Below, piece after piece: positions 41,301 to 47,010 of a stretch of DNA of 49,433 bases. The stretch spans positions 1 through 49,433 of the IMG/VR virus record IMGVR_UViG_3300037189_030898; one strand, written 5' to 3'. The position numbers were made by a program, and so were the translations under genes. This stretch comes from a virus. The number at the start of each line of letters is the position of its first letter. The first letter of the stretch is position 1. The notes under the pieces are model-generated. The model did not search any database. It was given only the letters and a program-made list of their open reading frames with translations, and was not told where the DNA came from.

Positions 41301-41549
41301 AGATTAAGAGTAAGAACAATTGTTGAAAACTACTTAAACGCTGTAGTTAATGCAAAAGGAGTTTCTACATATGAAGTAATATTTGATAGTTCAAATAATA
41401 CAAATGAAGTAATTTCTGCAAATGCAGCAATTATAGATATTCGAGTAGATTTCCCAAGAGGAATTCAAAAATTCATCAACCGAATTACTATTACAAGAGT
41501 AGGAGGATCGTTGAGTTCAGATGCTACTGGATTTATTCCAAGTTTCTAA
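38361..41549 (+). CDS. gp18: Tail sheath protein, gp18-like, enlarged
   Basis: A 1062-residue protein; T4 gp18 has about 660. The N-terminal sheath domain (SSGVYTVEIDASENV; TGRLIVGSSRVGPF; LRAVFGEIDPKLEKAGSY) and C-terminal domain (NLTVKRRGFGIILFSNNTAYQRINSALNNAHVRDNLSTIERDLEK region, about 955-1050) match contractile sheaths. The middle is expanded. At about 375-455 a Gly/Thr-rich module (TSAGGGTGLTVDITATLGVITSI; NNPGTGYEVGDTITI) of a type common in phage surface proteins is inserted, and further beta-rich segments follow. The insertions probably lie outside the tail. A monocistronic late gene, ended by a UUCG-loop terminator. Confidence 0.93.
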   Translation: MAEPRINLNNYKSSGVYTVEIDASENVVLPLTTGRLIVGSSRVGPFNTVVLINDIRTLRAVFGEIDPKLEKAGSYFHRTIEVALREGPVFAMNVLPLDTYIAIPASNLDQAAFTTFNTESAANNDGTNQYPIVEFFNRQRLWFADADKVNKSKNLALGDDYITTPGGFGITTSASNKVLSFANLGQSNMTVWVRKANVSGFDVTATEWYASVGGGSVEFPSFLHPDDFISDYFVEVIVVNGDWTNYLKLSNDPIYKSYFDASGLKSANSANFFALREIRVINRTIGCLIPDFRDQSGVTVSIDRLVNRAFPTTGLICALDTEKLDLIDLTNDTFLDTDVYTHRVDIIGQGIDELAYYADNGGFDNVYIGGITPTGFTTNGLGTVYSTATGVATTSAGGGTGLTVDITATLGVITSIVVNNPGTGYEVGDTITIVGGTIPEILTVTAVTYANPAVNATPLIDTISYSRPVDAELVFEMDSTIVEATFLLGTGVAVGDQYLITAATDYIVAMEGSKLYEAYTKGFLKTGDTSSDGINPTRYLKVVDNLTVLTFKYIKIEVYSGISLTSQVNANAYNVSGSDYFKVALADGDDFSHTFDLTDTAIFASYSIAQPNVLTLELDGAISVPNKALVNKYIKPNSYIKAATTDGRSRLLKIVSVFTPDPLLAPDTIKVTTMAPSVDEVTGLDTTGLEIQVYIGIPNFVTNLKGQKLAAFKLRNDVLPDGTADRLEGTGGILDYLFTDTLIPQALSNGELIDFRYVVDSYSGTISASSKYQLAKLAAVNGQAMALLNAPSMQQFEKSVDPSFIDTTNKLVSTELIAAGGNTTLNPSFLYKFAEEDVKGVPLSSYASYHFPNLIVRSGSKNISVPQAGYISNLYVRKFKNGTPFLIVAGGKRGALNDPEIVGLEYDLTDDDRDYLEPAGFNLTVKRRGFGIILFSNNTAYQRINSALNNAHVRDNLSTIERDLEKILFNFLFDFNDEITRLRVRTIVENYLNAVVNAKGVSTYEVIFDSSNNTNEVISANAAIIDIRVDFPRGIQKFINRITITRVGGSLSSDATGFIPSF

Positions 41550-41568
41550 GAATAAAGAACAATTATAG

Positions 41569-41597
41569 AAAAAGAGATCTTCGGATCTCTTTTTTTG
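41569..41597 (+). terminator. Terminator with UUCG tetraloop after sheath gene
   Basis: Inverted repeat aaaaagagatc / gatctcttttttt (41569-41579, 41584-41596) around the stable loop ttcg (41580-41583), followed by a T tract. Confidence 0.88.
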
Positions 41598-41601
41598 GTT
41601 T

Positions 41602-41618
41602 GATAAATAATAAAAAAT
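41602..41618 (+). promoter_or_regulatory. Late promoter-like motif before L,D-transpeptidase-like gene
   Basis: gataaataataaaaaat, with ATAAATA at 41603-41609, 23 bases before ATG 41626 and immediately after the sheath terminator. Confidence 0.7.
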
Positions 41619-41625
41619 AAAGAGT

Positions 41626-42234
41626 ATGAGTTATACTAGAGAACAGGTTGAATCTGCCGTAAAAGCAAAAGGATACGTATGGTTTGAGGATGCATCTAAT
41701 AAATCGTATGATGTAAATATTGTAGGTGTGAGAAACACAGCACCGTCGGTTTATAAAAAAGTGACTAATGTTTTTGATGATCACCTTACTATATCATTTA
41801 AAGATGAAAAGGGAGTTCAGCAATATTATTGTTGGCTGGCAACATGTGATCCTGGTAAAAAAGGAGTTCAGCAATTCCATAATAAGAATGGTGTTGCAAG
41901 ATTAGTACCAGGTCAGTACAGAGGAGTATGGAAAATTGATTTACATCAAGGAAAGTACGAAGCCCTATGCCAAAGAAATGGTAATGTTACTGTTTGGAGA
42001 GATGCAAATAAAGATCTTATTTTTGAAGAGAATAAAACTGATACTGGAATGTTTGGTATCAATATCCACAAAGCTGGGCAAGATTCTACTTGGGTAGAAA
42101 ACTGGTCAGAAGGATGTCAAGTATTTAAAAGAGTAAAAGATTTTGATGCTTTCGTAGTTATCTGTAAAAAGGCAGCTAAGATCCATGGAAATAAATTTAG
42201 TTATACGCTATTGGAGTCAACTGATATAAAATAA
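41626..42234 (+). CDS. L,D-transpeptidase (YkuD)-fold protein, possible endolysin
   Basis: A 202-residue protein. The C-terminal half has the YkuD signature: GMFGINIHKAG (His148) followed about 13 residues later by WSEGCQVFKR (Ser161, Gly163, Cys164). The spacing agrees with the HG...S.GC motif of L,D-transpeptidases, whose Cys attacks the peptidoglycan stem peptide. There is no signal peptide or membrane segment. In a phage such a fold could cut cell-wall cross-links, and no other lysozyme or amidase is seen in this window. It has its own late motif and terminator, suiting a lysis or virion-associated role. Confidence 0.65.
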   Translation: MSYTREQVESAVKAKGYVWFEDASNKSYDVNIVGVRNTAPSVYKKVTNVFDDHLTISFKDEKGVQQYYCWLATCDPGKKGVQQFHNKNGVARLVPGQYRGVWKIDLHQGKYEALCQRNGNVTVWRDANKDLIFEENKTDTGMFGINIHKAGQDSTWVENWSEGCQVFKRVKDFDAFVVICKKAAKIHGNKFSYTLLESTDIK

Positions 42235-42263
42235 AAAAGAGGAGCTAAATGCTCCTCTTTTGT
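42235..42263. terminator. Bidirectional terminator
   Basis: Inverted repeat aaaagaggagc / gctcctctttt with a 5-base loop, between the + gene ending at 42234 and the - GroES gene ending at 42265. Confidence 0.85.
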
Positions 42264-42264
42264 T

Positions 42265-42564
42265 TTATTCAAATTCCTCTAGGGAAATATCGTCAATATC
42301 ATCGAGTATTCCGATAATTTCATTTGCCATAATAACATAGTGCTTTTCTCCTTTGTACATTAGCTCTAATCCAGCATAACGATTAAATAAGATTTGATCA
42401 CCAGGTTTAACTAGCATTTCATTATTTTTGGTCCCAGTACCAGCATTGACTACAACACCGACATTTGGTTTTTTTATAGCTTTTTCAGGAAGCATGATTC
42501 CTTGACTCGTACGAGTCTCTTTGTGCCTAGGTTTAACTAGGACTCTTTCATATAGAGGTGTCAT
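42265..42564 (-). CDS. groES: GroES-like co-chaperonin (Cpn10)
   Basis: A 99-residue protein with clear cellular GroES similarity: MTPLYERVLVKPRHKE, the mobile loop TRTSQGIMLPEKA, KPNVGVVVNAGTG, and VKPGDQILFNRYAGLEL, then MANEIIGILDD. It would cap host GroEL, as T4 gp31 does for folding of gp23. T4 gp31 is barely similar to GroES in sequence, whereas this one is close, suggesting separate acquisition from a bacterium. It is coupled to the FEN nuclease upstream (ATGA overlap). Acidic C-terminal extension (DDISLEEFE). Confidence 0.92.
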   Translation of the reverse strand: MTPLYERVLVKPRHKETRTSQGIMLPEKAIKKPNVGVVVNAGTGTKNNEMLVKPGDQILFNRYAGLELMYKGEKHYVIMANEIIGILDDIDDISLEEFE

Positions 42565-43700
42565 AGTACTGATAAATTATTTTTTAAATTTGTAAATTCT
42601 CTAGGATTATAAGCAGTCATTCGATATGACTCAAAGAATTCAATTAGGGCATCTCTGATTTCATCAGGAAATACTTTAATTGAGAGACGAGTTAGCTTAA
42701 GGTTAAACAATAAGTGCTCTCTAATCTCATCTATTTTATCCTGATCCTTGATCTTATTAACTATTTGAATTTCTGAAACAATGCTGGAAATTACCTCTTC
42801 ATTCAAGTCATCTAGTTGAGAGATAATTTGATCTCCAAACTTTTCATGAACTGCAGAGATTACTTTTTTAGCTTTAGTTGGTGAAACACTTGTTATCTTT
42901 GGAATATTATCTGACTTGTCGCCTAATAATATTTTACTTAATACTTCATCAACAAAATCTACTTTGTACTCTACATAATCTTTGTTGATTAGATTAGAGA
43001 TAGTTTTTTCAATTGTTGCTCCAGTGATATGATCGTCGCTTAGTGAGAAAAAGTTATCTATTTCTTCGTTAGCAGCGGTAGGAATTAATTGGGATGGGAC
43101 AAAAAGTCTCTTGGTTTTAGCCATTTGCTTAGGCGTAATCACAAGTACATTTTTATCAGTAATCCCAGTAGTCTGTTTAATATCTTGGTCTACTGTGTAG
43201 ATCAAGATGTCACATTTTAAAACATCGCATAGGTATGCAATGATATCGTCACCTTCAGTACCTTTAAATTTATATTGGTTAATTCCAGACCTGGCAACAA
43301 GTGGTGCCATAATTACATTCTGAAAATAATCAAAGAAAAGGTATTGATGATCGTCGTATTTACGAGTTCCTTTGTATTTAAACTCAGTAGGAGCAGAAGT
43401 AGTCTTAAAATCTGAATTCTTAAAGAATTCATTAGTGTACTCTTTTCTCCAACTTGCTGAATCAAAAACAATGTGGACTTTTTCCGGATTAGACGAAATG
43501 GGGGCAATTAAAGAATTTAGGTAAGTAAAACAAAAATTTCTAAATGTTATTCTTACGTGATCCTTTAATATAAATCCTCCATCATTAAATAAGTCATTAA
43601 CATAATAAGCATCACCAGTTCTTTTATCCTTGAAGGACAACGACTTAGTGACGCTTATTGCGACATTAATAAAAGCGTTACCGTCTATAATTAAGTCCAT
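42561..43700 (-). CDS. rnh: 5'-3' exonuclease/RNase H, FEN family (T4 Rnh-like)
   Basis: A 379-residue protein. Metal sites in order are MDLIIDGNAF (Asp6), IVFDSASWRKEY, KGTEGDDIIAYL, IYTVDQDIKQ and LLGDKSDNIPKI, with a helix-hairpin-helix region (SPTKAKKVISAV). It would remove RNA primers and flaps during lagging-strand synthesis. It lies downstream of the SSB gene, as is sensible for a replication partner; T4 Rnh is stimulated by gp32. Confidence 0.93.
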   Translation of the reverse strand: MDLIIDGNAFINVAISVTKSLSFKDKRTGDAYYVNDLFNDGGFILKDHVRITFRNFCFTYLNSLIAPISSNPEKVHIVFDSASWRKEYTNEFFKNSDFKTTSAPTEFKYKGTRKYDDHQYLFFDYFQNVIMAPLVARSGINQYKFKGTEGDDIIAYLCDVLKCDILIYTVDQDIKQTTGITDKNVLVITPKQMAKTKRLFVPSQLIPTAANEEIDNFFSLSDDHITGATIEKTISNLINKDYVEYKVDFVDEVLSKILLGDKSDNIPKITSVSPTKAKKVISAVHEKFGDQIISQLDDLNEEVISSIVSEIQIVNKIKDQDKIDEIREHLLFNLKLTRLSIKVFPDEIRDALIEFFESYRMTAYNPREFTNLKNNLSVL

Positions 43701-43708
43701 GTTAACTT

Positions 43709-43999
43709 TTATTTTTGAGGTTCAGTGTCAGTTTTTTCGCTAGTCTTACGAATTGATCGAATTGCAGCAGAAAGAGTTTCAGATTCTAATAGATTGAATG
43801 CTCCTTTAGCTTGAGAATAATTAGCAGATGCGATTAGAACAAATAGAGCTTGACTAATATTCATTTTAGTTATAAACTCTTCATATGCGTTATCATCAGC
43901 GTATGTAATTGTCCCAAACAGGATATTTTGCTGAGCCTGTTCTCCTTGCTGGATATTCTCTTTTTCAAGAGAAACTTGAGCTTCTTTATTTTCTTCCAT
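43709..43999 (-). CDS. Unknown protein between SSB and FEN nuclease
   Basis: A 96-residue protein. The first 25 residues are Glu/Gln-rich and disordered (KENIQQGEQAQQN). Then comes a helical domain (AYEEFITKMNISQALFVLIAS; FNLLESETLSAAIRSI). It sits 17 bases after the SSB stop in a replication operon. No recognised family. Confidence 0.5.
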   Translation of the reverse strand: MEENKEAQVSLEKENIQQGEQAQQNILFGTITYADDNAYEEFITKMNISQALFVLIASANYSQAKGAFNLLESETLSAAIRSIRKTSEKTDTEPQK

Positions 44000-44016
44000 A
44001 ATTGATACGAATTATT

Positions 44017-45033
44017 TTATAAGTTTGAGAATAGTGAATCATATTCATCGTCTTCAGAACCAGCAGTGGTCGATTCTGCCGGAGACTCAGTAACAGATGA
44101 TGCAGGGGTACTTGCAAACTCTAGATCATCATTGACGCTTGCTTTTGGAGCATTTGATTTTCCAGGTTTCATTTTAGAACGAATTAATTCATTCATTTTA
44201 GTATCCTTACTTCTTTCAAGAATCATCTCAAGAACTTCTCTTTGAGGAACCGCTGCAACTATTGCCTCAGCTACTTTAGTGAAGGTCTCTTCTGTCCAAT
44301 CTTGGTGAAAGTATTCATCCATTTTTGGAGTATTCTTTGTCATGAACTCGGTTACAAGCTTAATTGATTTTTCATCATTTTTGACCTGTACTTGAGTATC
44401 ACCAATTTTAAATACTAATGGAGTAACTTCATCCATGAACTTACATTTAGCCCAGTCTCTAAACTCTTTGGTTTTCTTACCGACTACACAAAGTAAATCT
44501 TTTCCTTCAAGTAAGTGATAAGGATTTACTTTTTTGCTTGTTGAGAATCCATCTAATTCTTCAGGATTTACCAATTGGTCGATTAACATACCAATTTGAT
44601 TTCTGAATTTAAAGATTTTAATAGTCCCTTCAAGATCAGGTCTTTGTGGATCCTTCTTGATGTAAACGGCTGAGTGATTAGTACTCCATCGTGAGAAGTT
44701 TTTACCAATTTCTTCAGCAATTTCAGGTTCTTCTTTTTTCAAAGATCTTAAAACTGATTCCATTGTCCATAAGATTGAAGGTTTTTCAACATTCGATGGA
44801 CAGTCAATAATCAAGGATTCCTTAGTTAAAGGATTCCAAAATTTAGCAGTGTACTTAGTGTACTTGCTTTTTGTTTTGTCAAACACATAAGGGATAAATC
44901 TAAATACTGATTTATACGAACCATTGTGCGCATTTGGATCCGGGTCATAAACGTTCGGATCTACTTTTTTACCGCCACCAGCTTGAGGCTTTCTTGAAAA
45001 GTTCTCTTCTGGTAAATCAAAAAAATCTGTCAT
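44017..45033 (-). CDS. gp32: Single-stranded DNA-binding protein, T4 gp32-like
   Basis: A 338-residue protein. The N-terminal region is followed by a core OB-fold (NGSYKSVFRFIPYVFDKTKS; YTAKFWNPLTKESLIIDCP; KSILWTMESVLRSLKKEEP) similar to phage gp32. The zinc cysteine pair of T4 gp32 is not present. Residues about 285-338 form a disordered acidic tail (SVTESPAESTTAGSEDD) ending EDDEYDSLFSNL, matching the helicase C terminus. It coats ssDNA and recruits partners by its tail. A TATAAAAATA promoter candidate lies upstream, suggesting expression separate from late genes. Confidence 0.9.
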   Translation of the reverse strand: MTDFFDLPEENFSRKPQAGGGKKVDPNVYDPDPNAHNGSYKSVFRFIPYVFDKTKSKYTKYTAKFWNPLTKESLIIDCPSNVEKPSILWTMESVLRSLKKEEPEIAEEIGKNFSRWSTNHSAVYIKKDPQRPDLEGTIKIFKFRNQIGMLIDQLVNPEELDGFSTSKKVNPYHLLEGKDLLCVVGKKTKEFRDWAKCKFMDEVTPLVFKIGDTQVQVKNDEKSIKLVTEFMTKNTPKMDEYFHQDWTEETFTKVAEAIVAAVPQREVLEMILERSKDTKMNELIRSKMKPGKSNAPKASVNDDLEFASTPASSVTESPAESTTAGSEDDEYDSLFSNL

Positions 45034-45045
45034 AATTTTTGTTGT

Positions 45046-45055
45046 TATTTTTATA
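45046..45055 (-). promoter_or_regulatory. Candidate non-late promoter (TATAAAAATA) before SSB gene
   Basis: The same 10-mer occurs before the ThyA-family gene. It is about 13 bases upstream of the ATG at 45033 and follows the terminator of the histone-like gene. Confidence 0.35.
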
Positions 45056-45095
45056 GTCTTGTACTACATATATTACTAAAGTTTTAAGAAAACAA

Positions 45096-45122
45096 AAAAA
45101 AAGCCTCAAAAAGAGGCTTTTT
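45096..45122 (-). terminator. Terminator between histone-like and SSB genes
   Basis: Inverted repeat aaaaagcctc / gaggcttttt (45097-45106, 45113-45122) with T tract in the minus direction. It ends the histone-like transcript. Confidence 0.8.
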
Positions 45123-45148
45123 CATAGTTTAAAGGTAGAGGGTAATTC

Positions 45149-45418
45149 TTATTTTGCTGAGATCTCGTCAGTTAATGTTTGACGAAGATTCTTTGCACCT
45201 TCTTGAAGCTTAGTCATTTCAGCTTTAATTGCAGGATGCTTAATTGCTTTACGGATCTCTTGCATTTTCTTTTTAAGTCTGTTACCAGCGCTTTTTACAC
45301 CTTTTCCGTAATATTTATCAGCATCTTCTTCTGCTGTTGAAATAAGAGAAATAATTGGATCAAAGATTGCAGCTTGAACAGAGGCAATTTCAGCTTTTAG
45401 TTTTTCAAAATCGTTCAT
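45149..45418 (-). CDS. Histone H1-like (Hc1-type) DNA-binding protein
   Basis: An 89-residue, Lys/Ala-rich helical protein. The core EEDADKYYGKGVKSAGNRLKKK followed by MQEIRKAIK follows the pattern of bacterial Hc1/histone H1-like proteins of Bacteroidota and Chlamydiae (ADAEKFYxKGNKAAGTRxRKxMQELK). These condense DNA. In the phage it could compact the genome, protect replicating DNA or alter host gene expression. Monocistronic, with its own terminator and a TATAAAAAG box about 8-17 bases upstream. Confidence 0.75.
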   Translation of the reverse strand: MNDFEKLKAEIASVQAAIFDPIISLISTAEEDADKYYGKGVKSAGNRLKKKMQEIRKAIKHPAIKAEMTKLQEGAKNLRQTLTDEISAK

Positions 45419-45425
45419 ATTTAAT

Positions 45426-45435
45426 ACTTTTTATA
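45426..45435 (-). promoter_or_regulatory. Candidate promoter before histone-like gene
   Basis: TATAAAAAGT on the minus strand, 8-17 bases before ATG 45418. It is similar to the TATAAAAATA boxes before the SSB and ThyA-family genes. Confidence 0.3.
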
Positions 45436-45464
45436 GTTTTTTACTAAAAAATATGAAGTGGTTT

Positions 45465-46214
45465 TTAAATTGAGGTAACTATATGGTCTACCTTATTTGA
45501 AAAAGTAGCATCTGGATACTGTTCTAGTGCTTGAGTAACCCATACTTTCATTACATGACTATATTCATCTTGACTAATATATCCAGATTGAATAAATGGA
45601 ATTAGATAATTATCAAATACTTGGTCCAATGGAATATTTTGGGCTTGTGAGCTTGCATACATTCCTTCAACCATTGATTCTATTTCATCGCTTAATAGGA
45701 AATATTTATAGCTCTTTTTAGCACTATGTCTCTTCATTTTATCACTCACATGAGAATTAAAAGGATTTCGATTAAGACCTAATTGATCTAGATGATTAGT
45801 TTCATGAGTAAGGATATCTAATAATCGATAATATAATTTACTATATAGTATCGGTTCCTCCTTTGGATTTAAGATAATATGAAATGTGATTTTAGGTACT
45901 TTTAATTTTGATTTACTCATTTTGGTATTAGCATCAATGCAGTACCCTAAGCGGTCAAAATTTATTTTTTCCCAAGGAAGACCTTTAAAGTGGCTATCTT
46001 GCTCAAGATCAGGTGATCCATCTGCTCTAACATTTAGAATCAGGTCAAATATAAATGGTTCTGTAAATTCCATTCCAGAAAAAATAGTATATTGTGTACT
46101 CTCATCTAGATAGGAAGTACGTAATTTCTCAATCAGTGTTTGAGAAAGATCTTTAATAAATTGGGATTTTTGATCCATGCTCTCGTTTATAAATTCGATA
46201 AATGACTTAATCAT
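45465..46214 (-). CDS. Tagged, probably packaged zinc-metalloprotease-like protein
   Basis: A 249-residue protein. It begins MIKSFIEFINE, resembling the T4 capsid-targeting peptide, with a putative cleavage after I-N-E. Residues 131-143 read LLDILTHETNHLD, giving an HExxH zinc motif (His137, Glu138, His141). Candidate third ligands are Glu177, Glu179 or Glu183 in LSDEIESMVEG. If active it would be a protease carried inside the head and possibly released into the host cell. It is the last gene of a three-gene late operon; the start overlaps the previous stop (TAATG). No signal peptide apart from the tag. The protease fold is inferred from the motif. Confidence 0.65.
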   Translation of the reverse strand: MIKSFIEFINESMDQKSQFIKDLSQTLIEKLRTSYLDESTQYTIFSGMEFTEPFIFDLILNVRADGSPDLEQDSHFKGLPWEKINFDRLGYCIDANTKMSKSKLKVPKITFHIILNPKEEPILYSKLYYRLLDILTHETNHLDQLGLNRNPFNSHVSDKMKRHSAKKSYKYFLLSDEIESMVEGMYASSQAQNIPLDQVFDNYLIPFIQSGYISQDEYSHVMKVWVTQALEQYPDATFSNKVDHIVTSI

Positions 46215-46705
46215 TACTTTTTATGTTTTATGAAGGTGACGTCGATGTCTTCAGTAGTAGGTGTATTATTTGAAAAAACAACTGTGACGTCTGGTAGCTG
46301 CTTAGCTATAATATTTGAAGCAGATGCATTTTTTAGCTTTTCAATAAATGGTAAATCTTCGCTTGAGATATTTACACGGTCGCCTTTAACAATGTCAATT
46401 AGACTTTTTTGACGAACTTCAATTTCAGGTCCAGTTAACTTTTTCTTATCTGAATCTATTATATTTTCTTGAGCCCAAGTCTTTAGTTTTTCTGCATCAA
46501 TTGAATAACATGGATATTCAACAACTACACTACCATCTGGGTATTTACGACGACTGTTTCCAATATCATCATGTCCAGTCATAAATAGAAATTTATATTC
46601 AATTGCCTTCTTTACTGGCGCAGCTGGTGCGCCTGGCATAGGAGGCATTCCCATGTCCTGTTCAATAATAAATTCTGAATACTTACGGATATGTTTATTT
46701 TTCAT
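46214..46705 (-). CDS. Tagged, probably packaged protein of unknown function
   Basis: A 163-residue protein. The tag-like start MKNKHIRKYSEFIIE has a possible cleavage after I-I-E. A Met/Pro/Ala linker (MGMPPMPGAPAAP) follows, then an alpha/beta domain (YKFLFMTGHDDIG; VNISSEDLPFIEKLKNASAS; DVTVVFSNNTP). It overlaps the previous gene by 11 bases and the next by 1. I recognise no family. Confidence 0.55.
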   Translation of the reverse strand: MKNKHIRKYSEFIIEQDMGMPPMPGAPAAPVKKAIEYKFLFMTGHDDIGNSRRKYPDGSVVVEYPCYSIDAEKLKTWAQENIIDSDKKKLTGPEIEVRQKSLIDIVKGDRVNISSEDLPFIEKLKNASASNIIAKQLPDVTVVFSNNTPTTEDIDVTFIKHKK

Positions 46706-46928
46706 CTTTATTAGAGTCTTTCTTTTTTTCTATGATGATTCCGTCTCGCTGGTTCCACATGTTTTTATTAACACGTATGTCACCATATTTACTATCAAGA
46801 ACAATCGCACCGTCATTAACTTTCTTTACCGTAAATCGAGTAGCTGCGTATCTAACTAAATCACCTTTTTCAATAGATTCAAATTCATGATCTTTACTTT
46901 CATTTATAAATTGATTGAAATTAAGCAT
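46695..46928 (-). CDS. Tagged, probably packaged small protein, SH3-like
   Basis: A 77-residue protein. The first ten residues, MLNFNQFINE, have the same length and pattern as the T4 tag MKTYQEFIAE. The rest is a small beta-barrel-like domain (KGDLVRYAATRFTVKKVNDGAIVLD) with a basic end. It is first in the late operon; the late motif is 24 bases upstream. Confidence 0.55.
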   Translation of the reverse strand: MLNFNQFINESKDHEFESIEKGDLVRYAATRFTVKKVNDGAIVLDSKYGDIRVNKNMWNQRDGIIIEKKKDSNKDEK

Positions 46929-46933
46929 GAAAA

Positions 46934-46953
46934 AATATTTTTTATTATTTATC
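46934..46953 (-). promoter_or_regulatory. Late promoter-like motif for tagged-protein operon (minus strand)
   Basis: On the minus strand GATAAATAATAAAAAATATT, with ATAAATA at 46952-46946, 24 bases before ATG 46928. It is the only clear full late motif on the minus strand, driving three tagged genes, and lies right after the nrdA terminator. Confidence 0.75.
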
Positions 46954-46961
46954 TAAACAAA

Positions 46962-46988
46962 AAAGCAGCAAAAGTAATTTGCTGCTTT
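46962..46988 (-). terminator. Terminator after nrdA
   Basis: Inverted repeat aaagcagcaaa / tttgctgcttt (46962-46972, 46978-46988) with T tract in the minus direction. It separates the ribonucleotide reductase operon from the late operon. Confidence 0.85.
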
Positions 46989-47010
46989 GATATTTATTTT
47001 AATTTTGATT

